This document shows, piece after piece, positions 16,443 through 26,266 of a stretch of 64,000 nt of DNA. The notes below the pieces were generated by a model, which saw only the letters and a program-made list of their open reading frames with translations, was not told the origin of the DNA and did not search any database. The DNA lies in assembly GCA_014799395.1 (NCBI GenBank), contig JAAVID010000046.1, forward strand, positions 1-64,000, written 5' to 3'. This stretch comes from Oscillospiraceae bacterium (GTDB lineage Bacteria; Bacillota; Clostridia; Oscillospirales; Ruminococcaceae). The stretch's first letter is position 1, and each line of letters opens with the position of its first letter. A program made the position numbers and the translations under genes.

Positions 16443-17286
16443 AAGCAGCTTTAACGATCTGTTCTTTGACAACAGCGTTGACAGCGGCGAAAACGGAACG
16501 ACGCTTCGGCTCACCGAGATAGAGCCGAATAAGGATCAGCCGCGAAAAAATTTCGACAACGAGAGCTTAAAGCAGCTTGCCGAGTCGATAACCGAGCACG
16601 GCGTTTTACAGCCGCTTATCGTGAGGTCGCTGTCGGACGGGAGTTATCAGATAATCGCGGGAGAACGCCGTTGGAGAGCCGCGAAAATGGCGGGATTAAG
16701 CGAAATTCCCGTTATCATACGCGACGATATAACCGAGGAACAGGCAATGCAAATAGCGATGATCGAGAATTTGCAGCGCGAAAACCTCAACCCGATTGAA
16801 GAAGCGCTCGGCTACAAAGAGCTGATCGACAAGTACGATATGACGCAGGACAAGCTCGCGAGGGCACTCGGAAAGGCGCGTTCGTCAATTGCGAACAGTC
16901 TCGGACTGCTTGCGATGCCAAACGGAGTTCAGGAGCTTCTGCGCAACGGAAGCCTGTCTGCGGGACACTGCAAGGCGCTGAAAAAAATCAAGGACGAAGC
17001 GCTTATGATAGAGCTTGCGCACAAGACCGCCGAGGGCGAGTTATCCGTGCGGCAGGTAGAGGCTATCGCAAGGCGCGAGACCAAACGTCTCCAAGAGGAG
17101 TACGAGGATAAATCGCACGAAATAAAGCCGCGAATGACCTACTACACCGAGGTCGAGGTAAGTCTGAGAGAACAGCTCGGCACAAAGGTGAAAATATCCG
17201 AGGGCAAAAAGGGCAACGTTTTGCAGATCTGCTTTAACGATAAAGAACAGCTTGAGGGCATACTTAAGCATTTTCAAGAAAATTAA
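16426..17286 (+). CDS. parB: Chromosome-partitioning protein ParB (Spo0J)
   Basis: ParB binds parS, clamps DNA using CTP and recruits SMC. Motifs are DQPRKNFDNESL, VLQPLIVR, the CTP-binding AGERRWRAAKMAG, IENLQRENLNPIEEA, and a helix-turn-helix DMTQDKLARALGKARSSIAN. Length (286 residues) is typical. The ATG lies inside parA (17-base overlap), so the pair is translationally coupled. Four perfect parS sites lie 1-5 kb upstream. Confidence 0.95.
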   Translation: MPRKTESSFNDLFFDNSVDSGENGTTLRLTEIEPNKDQPRKNFDNESLKQLAESITEHGVLQPLIVRSLSDGSYQIIAGERRWRAAKMAGLSEIPVIIRDDITEEQAMQIAMIENLQRENLNPIEEALGYKELIDKYDMTQDKLARALGKARSSIANSLGLLAMPNGVQELLRNGSLSAGHCKALKKIKDEALMIELAHKTAEGELSVRQVEAIARRETKRLQEEYEDKSHEIKPRMTYYTEVEVSLREQLGTKVKISEGKKGNVLQICFNDKEQLEGILKHFQEN

Positions 17287-17298
17287 GGAGATAGAAAA

Positions 17299-18579
17299 AT
17301 GATAGACATTAAATTTTTAAGGGAAAATCCCGACGCGGTAAAGGAAAACATCAAGAAGAAGTTCCAGGACAGCAAGCTCCCTCTGGTAGACGAGGTTATC
17401 GAGCTTGACCTTGAACGCCGCAAAACACTCCAGCGCGCCGAGGCTCTCCGCGCGGACAAGAACCGCATTTCCAAGGAGATAGGCAAGTTTATGGCGAACG
17501 GTCAGAAGGACGACGCGGAAAAGGCAAAGGCGCAGGTCGCGGAGTTCGCGAAGGAGCTTGCGGAGCTCGAAAAGCAGGAGCCCGTTATCAATGAGAAAAT
17601 AAACAAGATAATGATGACTATCCCGAACATTATCGACCCGTCCGTACCGATAGGCAAGGACGACAGCGAGAATGTTGAGATAAAGCGTTACGGCGAGCCC
17701 GTTGTTCCCGATTTTGAGGTTCCGTATCACTCGGAGATAATGGAAAAGCTGAACGGCATCGACCTCGATTCCGCGCGTAAAGTTGCGGGCAACGGCTTCT
17801 ATTACCTTATGGGCGACATTGCGCGTCTGCATTCCGCCGTTATTTCGTATGCGCGTGACTTTATGATCGACAGGGGCTTCACCTACTGCGTTCCGCCGTT
17901 TATGATCCGCTCCAACGTCGTTACGGGCGTTATGAGCTTCGCGGAAATGGACGCTATGATGTACAAGATCGAGGGTGAGGACTTGTATCTTATCGGTACT
18001 TCCGAGCACTCGATGATAGGAAAGTTCATTGATACCATTTTAGATGAAGAAACTCTCCCGAGAACATTGACGAGCTACTCTCCCTGCTTCCGCAAGGAAA
18101 AGGGCGCTCACGGTATCGAGGAGCGCGGCGTTTACCGTATCCACCAGTTTGAAAAGCAGGAGATGATAGTAGTCTGCAAGCCCGAGGAGTCGCCGATGTG
18201 GTTTGATAAACTCTGGCAGAATACCGTTGATCTGTTCCGCAGTATGGACATTCCCGTGCGCACTATCGAGTGCTGCTCCGGAGACCTTGCCGACCTTAAG
18301 GTCAAGAGCTACGACGTTGAGGCATGGTCGCCGCGTCAGAAGAAGTACTTCGAGGTAGGCTCGTGCTCCAACCTCGGCGACGCGCAGGCTCGCCGCTTGA
18401 AGATACGCGTAAACGGCAAGGACGGAAAGTACTTTGCCCACACGCTCAATAACACCGTTGTCGCACCGCCGAGAATGCTTATCGCGTTTCTTGAAAACAA
18501 CCTCAACGCGGACGGCACGGTAAATATTCCCGAGGTTCTTCGTCCGTATATGGGAGGCAAGGACAAGATCGGCGGATAA
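17299..18579 (+). CDS. serS: Serine-tRNA ligase
   Basis: SerS charges tRNA-Ser. The N-terminal coiled-coil arm (about residues 25-105) binds the long variable arm of tRNA-Ser. The class II core follows: motif 2 (PCFRKEKGAHGIEERGVYRIHQFEK) near residue 255, a GTSEHSMIG segment before it, and motif 3 (NNTVVAPPRMLIAFLEN) near residue 390. Length (426 residues) is normal. It starts 12 bases after parB behind AAGGAG, so it is probably cotranscribed. No T-box leader is present. Confidence 0.96.
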   Translation: MIDIKFLRENPDAVKENIKKKFQDSKLPLVDEVIELDLERRKTLQRAEALRADKNRISKEIGKFMANGQKDDAEKAKAQVAEFAKELAELEKQEPVINEKINKIMMTIPNIIDPSVPIGKDDSENVEIKRYGEPVVPDFEVPYHSEIMEKLNGIDLDSARKVAGNGFYYLMGDIARLHSAVISYARDFMIDRGFTYCVPPFMIRSNVVTGVMSFAEMDAMMYKIEGEDLYLIGTSEHSMIGKFIDTILDEETLPRTLTSYSPCFRKEKGAHGIEERGVYRIHQFEKQEMIVVCKPEESPMWFDKLWQNTVDLFRSMDIPVRTIECCSGDLADLKVKSYDVEAWSPRQKKYFEVGSCSNLGDAQARRLKIRVNGKDGKYFAHTLNNTVVAPPRMLIAFLENNLNADGTVNIPEVLRPYMGGKDKIGG

Positions 18580-18667
18580 CGTTGTTTTCACACATTTTTT
18601 AACAAAATATAACATATTTTTCGGTGTGAAAATGTAAAATTATAATGATCGGCTGAGATAATTTATT

Positions 18668-18698
18668 CGGCACCGTACAGCAGTGCGGTGCCGTTTTT
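18668..18698 (+). terminator. Terminator after serS
   Basis: CGGCACCG (18668-18675) pairs with CGGTGCCG (18686-18693), followed by five T. TATAAT at 18641-18646 upstream lacks a good -35, so it may be only a terminator rather than an attenuator for the next gene. Confidence 0.8.
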
Positions 18699-18710
18699 AT
18701 TGAGGTAATT

Positions 18711-19337
18711 ATGGGTGATAAAAAGAAATTAGGCAAGGCGGGCTGTATTTCGGCTGTCGCGTCGGTCGTGCTGATGTTCACGGGAATTATGGTGACGTGT
18801 TATTCGGTAAAGCTCGGAACGGATAAACTTCTTGTCCTCGGGATAATTTTGAGCGTGCTGCCGCTGATAGCTGTACCGATACTTACACTGCTTCCGGCAA
18901 AGCTCCGCGGAGTTGAGGAAGTTCCGCGCGGTGAGCGCATTATACAGATGTTGATGATGCTGTTTTTTGTAATGCTCATAGTCGGTTTTGTTACGGCGTT
19001 GGTTATGGCTTGGTCGGTCTCGGAGGACGATTTGGAGAAAGACCTTCCGTTAATAATTTCGGGCTGTGTGGCGGCGGTCGGGTTTGTCGGAGTGATCGTA
19101 ACGTTCTTTGTGAATAAGCGCGTTACGGGCAAGGATTCGGTGACTATCCAACTGTTTCCCGAGAACGAGAAAACTCAAGAGGTCAGCGAAATAATACTCG
19201 ACAAGGTGCTTAAAACCGCGGATAAACTGTCCGCCGAAGAACGCGAACGCGAGCTTGAACGTATCGAAAAGAACACGGTCGGCGCTATGAGCAAAGAGCA
19301 GGTCGAAGAATACGAAAATAAAAAACATCTCTTTTAA
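18711..19337 (+). CDS. Four-helix membrane protein of unknown function
   Basis: The 208-residue product has four hydrophobic segments (about residues 12-31, 39-61, 77-101 and 111-133). A cytosolic-type charged C-terminal helix follows (LSAEERERELERIEKNTVG). No family was recognised. It lies 13 bases before an ABC ATPase gene and may belong to that exporter unit. Confidence 0.7.
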   Translation: MGDKKKLGKAGCISAVASVVLMFTGIMVTCYSVKLGTDKLLVLGIILSVLPLIAVPILTLLPAKLRGVEEVPRGERIIQMLMMLFFVMLIVGFVTALVMAWSVSEDDLEKDLPLIISGCVAAVGFVGVIVTFFVNKRVTGKDSVTIQLFPENEKTQEVSEIILDKVLKTADKLSAEERERELERIEKNTVGAMSKEQVEEYENKKHLF

Positions 19338-19350
19338 CGGAGGATATACT

Positions 19351-20052
19351 ATGGCATTTGTAACTCTGAAAGACGTTTACAAGCGTTATCACGTCGGCGA
19401 GGTGACAATAAACGCGGCGGACGGAATGACGTTCGATATTGAAAAGGGCGAGCTCTGCGTTATCGTCGGACCGTCGGGTTCGGGAAAAACGACCGTGCTG
19501 AATATGCTCGGCGGTATGGATACCTGCGACGAGGGGATAATCTCGGTCGACGGCGCAAGGGTCGACGGATACAACCGCAAACAGCTCACATTGTATCGCC
19601 GTTTTGACATAGGTTTTATCTTCCAGTTCTACAATCTGCTTCCGAACCTCACGGCAAAGGAGAACGTCGAGATAGCGGCGCAGACCAAAAAGGACTACAT
19701 CCCCGCCGAGGAGATACTTGCCAAGGTAGGTCTCGGCGAGCGAATACATAACTTTCCCGCGCAGCTTTCGGGCGGCGAGCAGCAGCGCGTTTCCATTGCG
19801 AGAGCGCTGTCGAAAAAGCCAAAGCTGCTGCTTTGCGACGAGCCCACGGGCGCGCTCGATTACAACACGGGCAAGATGATACTAAAGCTGTTGCAGGACA
19901 CCTGCCGCACAGAGGGAATGACGGTAATTCTCGTTACGCACAACACCGCGATAACTCCCATGGCGGACAGGGTCATCAAGATAAAAAACAGCAAGGTCGC
20001 CGAGATGACGCTCAACGACAACCCCACTTCCGTAGAGGACATCGAATGGTAA
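19351..20052 (+). CDS. ABC transporter ATP-binding protein (MacB/LolD type)
   Basis: This 233-residue ATPase has Walker [10 protein letters not shown] (about residue 38), signature [14 protein letters not shown] (about residue 140) and Walker [13 protein letters not shown], followed by the H-loop LVTHN. Together with [15 protein letters not shown] these features place it in the MacB/LolD/FtsE-like group, which partners FtsX-like permeases. CGGAGG precedes the ATG. It lies 10 bases before the permease gene, so the two form one transporter. Confidence 0.93.
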   Translation: MAFVTLKDVYKRYHVGEVTINAADGMTFDIEKGELCVIVGPSGSGKTTVLNMLGGMDTCDEGIISVDGARVDGYNRKQLTLYRRFDIGFIFQFYNLLPNLTAKENVEIAAQTKKDYIPAEEILAKVGLGERIHNFPAQLSGGEQQRVSIARALSKKPKLLLCDEPTGALDYNTGKMILKLLQDTCRTEGMTVILVTHNTAITPMADRVIKIKNSKVAEMTLNDNPTSVEDIEW

Positions 20053-20062
20053 CGGAGGAAAA

Positions 20063-23000
20063 ATGAAAGCGGTAAATAAGAACACGATACGCGAAATATC
20101 CAAGTCCCGAAATCGCTTTCTGTCGATTTTTCTGATATGCGCTATCGGAGTTGGATTTTTCAGCGGAGTCCGCGCGACTTGTGAGATAATGAAGGTCTCC
20201 GCGGACGATTATTACGACAAGCAAAATCTGTTCGACCTGCGCGTGCTGTCAACGTTCGGGCTTACGGACGACGACGCAAAGGCTATCGCGGAGATAGACG
20301 GAGTGGACGGCGTGTACACGTCAAAATATACCGATCTCGCTATGCACGATAACGAACTTGAATATTTAACGCGCGTGTACTCGAAAACTCCCGACGAGAT
20401 AAATCTGGCGGATATTATCGAGGGCACAGCGCCGACAAAAGACGACGAGTGCATAGTAAGCTACAACATTCTCGGCAGAGGAATAAGCGTCGGCGATACG
20501 GTAACGCTTGAGGATCTTACCGACGCGGAGGAATTTCCGCTGAAACGAAAAGAATACAAGGTAGTCGGGATATACAATACCCCGATGTACATCTCCAAAA
20601 CTCAGCGCGGAAGCACGAATATCGGCGACGGCGCTCTTGACGCGTTTATGATAGTTCCCGAGGAGCATTTCACTCAGGAGGTCTACACCGAGATATACAT
20701 AAAGTCGGACATACTTCGCGGAATGCAGAGCTATTCCGATGAATACGCCGCCCTGCGCGATGAAATATCCGACAAGCTCGAACAGCTCGGAAAAGAGCGG
20801 AGCGTTATCCGTTACGACGAGGTAATAGGCGACGCGCAGGCGGAGATCGAAAAGGGCGAAAAGGAACTCGCCGAGGCAAAAGAGGACGGTCAGCGCGAGC
20901 TTGACGACGCGAAAAAACAGCTCGACGACGCAAAGAAGCAGATAGAGGACGGCGAAAAGGAGCTTGCCGACGCGGGCGAGGAAATAGCGGACGGAGAGGT
21001 TCAGCTTGCCGACGCGGAAAAGGAACTCGCCGACGCGTGGCGGGAGATAGAGGACGGCAAGCGCGAGCTTGAAGAAAACAAGCCCCTCCTGGACGACGCG
21101 AAAAAACAGCTCGAGGACGCAAGAAAAGAGATCGAGGACGGCGAACAGCAGCTCGCCGACGGAAAAAAAGCTCTCGACGACGCAAAGGCTCAGATAGAGG
21201 ACGCGAAGAAAGAACTCGAGGACGGCAGAAAGCAGTACGACGACGGCAAAAAAGAGCTCGACGACGCTCAGGCGGAGCTCGATGAAGCGCGAAAAGAGCT
21301 GAGCAGCGGAAGCTCTCAGCTCTACTACGCGCAGGGAGAGATAGACAGAAACAGCGCGGAGCTCAGCGCGGGCAGAGCCCAGCTCGAAGCCGCAAAGCAG
21401 GAAGTCGAGGACGGCGAGCGCCAGCTTGAGGAGGGCAAAGCTGCTCTCGAGGAAGCAAGAGCGCTTCTTGAAAGATACGAGGGCGAACTCGGAGCGCTGG
21501 AGGATCAGTACGGTCCGGACAGCGAGATAGTTATTCGCGCGAAAGCGGCAATGCAGGCGGCGCGTGACGGCGTTACCCGTGCGGAGGAGGAAGTCGTAAA
21601 CGGCGAAGCGCGGATAGAAGAGGGCAAACGCGAGATAGCCGAAAACGAGAAGAAGATCGCGGAGGGCGAGGCTCAGCTCAACGCCGCTCAAAGTCAGCTC
21701 GACGCGGGCTGGGCGGAGTATCGCGGCGGCGTTCGTCAGATAGACGACGCGCAGAAGCAGATAGACGATGGCAGAGCTGAGCTCGAGGAAGCAAAGGAAA
21801 AGCTCTCCGACGGCGAGCGGCAGATAACGGACGGTCTCGCGGAATACGCCGCGGGTCTCGAGGAATATCTGAAAAACGCCGAGCTTCTCGCCGAGGGCAA
21901 GTCGGAGTACGTCAAGGGTATGCAGGAATATACCGACGGTCTCATGGAGTACGCCGACGGTGTGCAGAAGCTCTCCGACGGCGAGGTGCAATATTACGAG
22001 GGCTTGGCGACTATCGCGGAAAAAAAGCTCGAATTGACGGACGGAAAACAGCAGTACGAGGACGGTCTCGCGGAGCTGGAGGAAGCTAAGAAAAAGTACG
22101 AGGACGGTCTTGTCGAATACGAGGACGGACTTTACGAATTCAACCGTGAAATTGCCGACGCGGAGAAGAAGCTCGCCGATGCGAGGGAGAAAATATCCGA
22201 CGCGGGAAACGCCGAGTGGTATATCTTCAAGCGCGACGACAACGTCGGCTATGCGGAATACGAGTCAAATTCCGAGAGAATAAACAAGATAGCGGCGATA
22301 TTCCCCGTGTTCTTCCTGCTGGTTGCGGGCTTGGTGTGCCTTACCACAATGTCGAGAATGGTCGAGGAGCAGCGCACGCAGGTCGGAACGCTCAAAGCGC
22401 TCGGTTATTCCAACAGCGCGATAATGCGGCATTATATGACCTACGCGGTCTCGGGCGCGGCGGCGGGAGGAGCTATCGGCGCGGTAGGCGGCTGTTTCCT
22501 TTTCCCGAGCGTTATCGTCTACGCGTATTCAATGATGTACAATATCGTTGATATTCATTATCTGTTTACTCCCGAAAATATGATAGTTTCCATAGGCTCT
22601 ATGGTTTTGGCGATAGCGGCTACGGTATTTTTCAGCTGCAACAAGGCATTGCAGGAGACCCCCGCTTCGCTTATGAGACCGAAAGCCCCCAAGGCGGGAA
22701 AGCGTGTGCTTATCGAGCGCATACCTTTCCTTTGGAACAATATGAACTTCTTCGCCAAGGTAAGCGGACGAAATCTTTTCCGTTACAAGCGCAGAATGTT
22801 TATGACGGTAGTCGGTATCGCGGGCTGTACGGCATTGTCCTTAACGGGCTTCGGTTTAAAGGACTCGATATCCGATATTGTAGATTTACAGTATGACGAA
22901 ATTTACCAATACAGCGGCTATATGGCATATGACGATGAGATAAAGCCTTCGGAGCTGAAAAGCATTTACGACACGCTTCTTGATTACGACGAAAACACCA

Positions 23001-23887
23001 AGTACACCCGAGCGCTGATCAAGCAGTACAGCACGGAGTTTTCGGGAAATAACGTTCAGGTCTACGTTACCGCGGTTGAGAATACGGAGCTGTTCGAGCA
23101 GTTTATCGACCTGCACGAGCGCGTATCCCGCGAAAAGCTGACCCTGTCGGACGGCGCGGTCATCACCGAAAAAGCGGCAAAGCTCCTAAACGCGGAGCAG
23201 GGCGACGAGATCACCCTGCAAATAAGCGACGGCGTAAACAAAAAGGTAAAGATAGCGGGAATTACCGAGCAGTACACGAGCCACTATCTCTATCTTTCCG
23301 AGGACCTGTACAAGGAGGTTTTCGGAAGCGAGCCGTACTACAATATGATCTATTTCGACAACGGCATTTCGCGTGACAAGGACGTTCAAAACGGCTTTAC
23401 CGAGCATATGCTGAAAAACGACAACGTTCTCGCGGTGATAATGAACGCAAGCTCGCTGTCGAGCGTTCACGATACGCTTCAAATTATGGACTTGGTAACG
23501 ATAGTGCTGATAGTTTCGGCGGCGGCGCTCGCGTTTGTGGTGCTGTACAATCTTACCAACGTCAACATTACCGAGCGCATACGCGAGATCGCAACGCTTA
23601 AAGTCCTCGGCTTCTATGACGCGGAGGTCTCGAGCTATGTGTTCCGCGAGAACATCATATTGTCGATAATGGGCGGCGTTGTCGGATTATTCCTCGGTCA
23701 CGCGCTCTGCCTGTTCGTGATCAACACGGCGGAGATAGACGAGGTCATGTTCGGACGAAACATTCACGTTCCGAGCTACATCTGGGCGCTTCTCGTTACC
23801 GTTGCGTTTTCGCTTATAGTCAATCTGATAATGACGAGAGTTTTGAAGAAGATCAGTATGGTCGAGTCCTTGAAATCCGTCGAATAA
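20063..23887 (+). CDS. FtsX-like ABC permease with giant extracellular coiled coil
   Basis: The 1274-residue protein has an N-terminal helix (about residues 14-34), an extracellular domain, then some 460 residues (about 253-712) of uninterrupted heptads of the form xxx-L/I-x-D/E-A/G. A first FtsX-type helix bundle follows (PVFFLLVAGLVCLTTMSRM and two more helices). A second extracellular domain and a second bundle complete it, with ATLKVLGF and VEIVTIVL-type segments near the end. This is the two-bundle ABC3 architecture with a coiled-coil stalk inserted in the first extracellular domain. It probably works with the ATPase upstream by mechanical transmission; the substrate is unknown. Confidence 0.88.
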   Translation: MKAVNKNTIREISKSRNRFLSIFLICAIGVGFFSGVRATCEIMKVSADDYYDKQNLFDLRVLSTFGLTDDDAKAIAEIDGVDGVYTSKYTDLAMHDNELEYLTRVYSKTPDEINLADIIEGTAPTKDDECIVSYNILGRGISVGDTVTLEDLTDAEEFPLKRKEYKVVGIYNTPMYISKTQRGSTNIGDGALDAFMIVPEEHFTQEVYTEIYIKSDILRGMQSYSDEYAALRDEISDKLEQLGKERSVIRYDEVIGDAQAEIEKGEKELAEAKEDGQRELDDAKKQLDDAKKQIEDGEKELADAGEEIADGEVQLADAEKELADAWREIEDGKRELEENKPLLDDAKKQLEDARKEIEDGEQQLADGKKALDDAKAQIEDAKKELEDGRKQYDDGKKELDDAQAELDEARKELSSGSSQLYYAQGEIDRNSAELSAGRAQLEAAKQEVEDGERQLEEGKAALEEARALLERYEGELGALEDQYGPDSEIVIRAKAAMQAARDGVTRAEEEVVNGEARIEEGKREIAENEKKIAEGEAQLNAAQSQLDAGWAEYRGGVRQIDDAQKQIDDGRAELEEAKEKLSDGERQITDGLAEYAAGLEEYLKNAELLAEGKSEYVKGMQEYTDGLMEYADGVQKLSDGEVQYYEGLATIAEKKLELTDGKQQYEDGLAELEEAKKKYEDGLVEYEDGLYEFNREIADAEKKLADAREKISDAGNAEWYIFKRDDNVGYAEYESNSERINKIAAIFPVFFLLVAGLVCLTTMSRMVEEQRTQVGTLKALGYSNSAIMRHYMTYAVSGAAAGGAIGAVGGCFLFPSVIVYAYSMMYNIVDIHYLFTPENMIVSIGSMVLAIAATVFFSCNKALQETPASLMRPKAPKAGKRVLIERIPFLWNNMNFFAKVSGRNLFRYKRRMFMTVVGIAGCTALSLTGFGLKDSISDIVDLQYDEIYQYSGYMAYDDEIKPSELKSIYDTLLDYDENTKYTRALIKQYSTEFSGNNVQVYVTAVENTELFEQFIDLHERVSREKLTLSDGAVITEKAAKLLNAEQGDEITLQISDGVNKKVKIAGITEQYTSHYLYLSEDLYKEVFGSEPYYNMIYFDNGISRDKDVQNGFTEHMLKNDNVLAVIMNASSLSSVHDTLQIMDLVTIVLIVSAAALAFVVLYNLTNVNITERIREIATLKVLGFYDAEVSSYVFRENIILSIMGGVVGLFLGHALCLFVINTAEIDEVMFGRNIHVPSYIWALLVTVAFSLIVNLIMTRVLKKISMVESLKSVE

Positions 23888-23902
23888 GGCGGCGCGAATT
23901 TA

Positions 23903-25039
23903 TCAGAACGAAGTCATCTCCGAGACGATAAGCCACAAGCATTTCCAGAAATTCATTTTCGGAATATCGCGCGTCGCTATCATTTCCGAGCGGAACACCT
24001 CCGCTCCGTCCAGCGTTACCAGATACTCGCCGAGGAACTGCCCCGCCTCAACGGGAGCCTCGCACTGCTCGACGAACGTGTACTCGTACTTAACATCGGC
24101 GGAGCGCCCCTTTTTGATAACGCACTCCACGCCCTGCGACTTGATAACGGGGTCTATCTCCCGTTCGGTGCCGCGTACTACTTTTATCGGCTTGATTTTC
24201 GTATAGTCGGTCTCGGGAGTGAATTTCTCAAACCCGCCGAACCCGTAATCCAACAGCTCCTTTGCGGAGGAAAAGCGCTCGTCGTCGTCCGCGCACCCAA
24301 GCGTTACCGCGACGAGCCGCATATCGCCGCGTTCCGCGCACACCGTAAGACAGCACCCCGCGTTGTCGGTAGTGCCTGTTTTTCCGCCGATAATACCGCT
24401 ATAAGAGCGTATGAGCTTGTTGGTATTGACGAGCTGAGTTTCCCCGCCGCGCAGATAGTCCAGCCACGTCAGCATCCAGCCGCGGAAAACCTCGTGCTTC
24501 ATAAGCTCGGCGGTGACTACGGCAATATCGCGCGCGGTCGAATAGTGCAGATTATCGTCATAGCCCACGCAGTTTGCGTATCGGGTATCTTTCATTCCGA
24601 GCTCCTTGGCGCGTTCGTTCATTCGCTTGACGAACGCCGCTTCGCTTCCCGAGATATGCTCGGCAAGGGCGATACAAGCGTCGTTCGCGGAGCTGACTAT
24701 CACCGCTTCGAGAAGCTCCGCCGCGGTCATTTCCTCGCCCGCGTTAAGCCATATAACAGAGCCCTCCGCGCTCGAGGCGTATGAGCTCGCCTTGACTTTA
24801 TCCTCAAGCGCGAGATTTCCCGCCTCTATTTCCTCCGCGCAGATAAGCAGAGACATAGTTTTGGTTATCGAAGCCATAGGCAGTTTTTTGTCGCTGTTCT
24901 GCGAAAACAACACCTGCCCCGTCTCCGCTTCCACAAGTATCTCGGCTTTTGCCGAGGCGGCGTATGCGGTGGTTGACGGCAGGAAAAACGCTGCCGTCAG
25001 TAATGCGAAACCGGATAAAATACAAACAAGCTTTTTCAT
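23903..25039 (-). CDS. D-alanyl-D-alanine carboxypeptidase (PBP5/DacF family)
   Basis: This is a low-molecular-weight penicillin-binding protein that trims the terminal D-Ala of peptidoglycan stem peptides. All three active-site motifs are present: S57-ITK60, S117-AN119 and K220-TG222. A signal peptide covers residues 1-27 and cleaves at the AYA-A region. The last ~20 residues (MNFWKCLWLIVSEM) form an amphipathic membrane anchor. Length (378 residues) is normal. It converges with the ABC permease gene, and the 16-bp gap between them has no clear terminator. Confidence 0.94.
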   Translation of the reverse strand: MKKLVCILSGFALLTAAFFLPSTTAYAASAKAEILVEAETGQVLFSQNSDKKLPMASITKTMSLLICAEEIEAGNLALEDKVKASSYASSAEGSVIWLNAGEEMTAAELLEAVIVSSANDACIALAEHISGSEAAFVKRMNERAKELGMKDTRYANCVGYDDNLHYSTARDIAVVTAELMKHEVFRGWMLTWLDYLRGGETQLVNTNKLIRSYSGIIGGKTGTTDNAGCCLTVCAERGDMRLVAVTLGCADDDERFSSAKELLDYGFGGFEKFTPETDYTKIKPIKVVRGTEREIDPVIKSQGVECVIKKGRSADVKYEYTFVEQCEAPVEAGQFLGEYLVTLDGAEVFRSEMIATRDIPKMNFWKCLWLIVSEMTSF

Positions 25040-25188
25040 AAATTTTCTCCTTAGGGGTTAATAAAATATAGTTTTTCCAAAAGCTGTTGAGCTATTCTCT
25101 AAGGAAAAATATGTAAAAGCGTTTCGTTAGCTTTCGTTGGCGGAACAATAAAATTGTAAATTCCGATTTACAAGAACAGGAGAAATCT

Positions 25189-26115
25189 ATGATCGAAAAT
25201 ATAGTCACCGTAAAGCTGAACGTGGACGAGGAGCTTACGATAAAAAAGAACACTCTCCGCGGCGTGAACGCCGAGAACGGCAAGCGTATCGCTATCGTCA
25301 CGGGAATACACGGCGACGAGCTGGAGGGGCAGTATATCTGCTATCAGCTCGTGAAAAAGCTCACTGCGAATATGACGAACCTCACGGGAACGGTCGAGAT
25401 ATACCCCGCGGTAAATCCGCTCGGAATGGAGTCGGTCTCGAGAGCCGTCCCGATGACGGGACTTGATATGAACCGTGTGTTCCCGGGCTCAAATATCGGC
25501 TCTATCGCCGAAAATATCGCGAAAAAGCTCGTTGAGGACATTGCGGGCGCGGATATGTGCGTGGACATACACGCCAGCAACATCTTTATCCGCGAGATAC
25601 CGCAGGTGCGCGTCCGCCCGGAGAACAGCGACTATCTTTTGAGATACGCGAAAATGCTCAACACCGATATGGTGTGGGTACACGAGTCGGGCGCGGTCGG
25701 CGACGGTTCTCTCGCGGAGTCGCTTATCGCGGCGGACGTTCCAACTCTCGTCGTGGAAATGGGAGTCGGTCAGCGTATCGACCTCGAATATTGCGACCAG
25801 CTCCTGCACGGCATTTTCAATTTAATGCACAATCTCGGTATCTGGTCGGAGGAGGAGCACGGCATTTCGCACCCTATGGTCTCCACGGACGGCGCGGTGC
25901 ACGTTGTTCACTCCTCGGGCAGCGGGATCTTCATTCCGACCGCCGAGCATAATATGTGGCTCGCCAAAGGCTCGGTCATCGGCGAGATAGTGACACCGAT
26001 TACGGGCACGGTGGAGCAGGAAATAACCGCTCCCGTCGACGGAGTGATATTCTCCCTGCGCGAGTACCCGATAGTGTACGAGGGCAGTGTAATCGCGCGT
26101 ATGCTGAGTATGTAA
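25189..26115 (+). CDS. Succinylglutamate desuccinylase/aspartoacylase-family hydrolase
   Basis: The 308-residue protein has the zinc motif H41-GDE44 and a third ligand H128 (CVDIHAS). It also has the substrate-binding DMNRVFPG (about 93-100) and a glutamate in VVEMGVG. A C-terminal beta domain (about 225-308) is typical of this M14-like deacylase group. It cleaves an N-acyl amino acid or similar amide; the substrate cannot be read from sequence. AGGAG precedes the ATG. It appears monocistronic. Confidence 0.88.
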   Translation: MIENIVTVKLNVDEELTIKKNTLRGVNAENGKRIAIVTGIHGDELEGQYICYQLVKKLTANMTNLTGTVEIYPAVNPLGMESVSRAVPMTGLDMNRVFPGSNIGSIAENIAKKLVEDIAGADMCVDIHASNIFIREIPQVRVRPENSDYLLRYAKMLNTDMVWVHESGAVGDGSLAESLIAADVPTLVVEMGVGQRIDLEYCDQLLHGIFNLMHNLGIWSEEEHGISHPMVSTDGAVHVVHSSGSGIFIPTAEHNMWLAKGSVIGEIVTPITGTVEQEITAPVDGVIFSLREYPIVYEGSVIARMLSM

Positions 26116-26199
26116 AAAATTTTTAAAAAAAATGAAACCTATTGGAAGTTTATTCGGTATTATATACAAGAGCGTGACCCGCCGGTAATTTCGCAGTAC

Positions 26200-26228
26200 T
26201 TGACTAATTTGCCGAAAAGTGGTACAAT
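26200..26228 (+). promoter_or_regulatory. Promoter of the dtxR-like/serpin operon
   Basis: TTGACT (26200-26205), 17-bp spacer, TACAAT (26223-26228). It lies 39 bp before the regulator gene and is the only clear promoter before the four serpins. No obvious iron-box dyad was seen over it. Confidence 0.75.
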
Positions 26229-26266
26229 AGGTTTAAGCATTAGAATTATTATGAAAAGGCGGAACT

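Noticed and set aside
17287-17298. T-box leader before serS
   Set aside because: Only 12 bases separate parB and serS; no room for a T-box.
20366-21991. 541-codon open frame antisense to the ABC permease coiled coil
   Set aside because: A mirror of the repetitive heptad codons on the other strand; leucine/arginine-rich, no start signal, no family.
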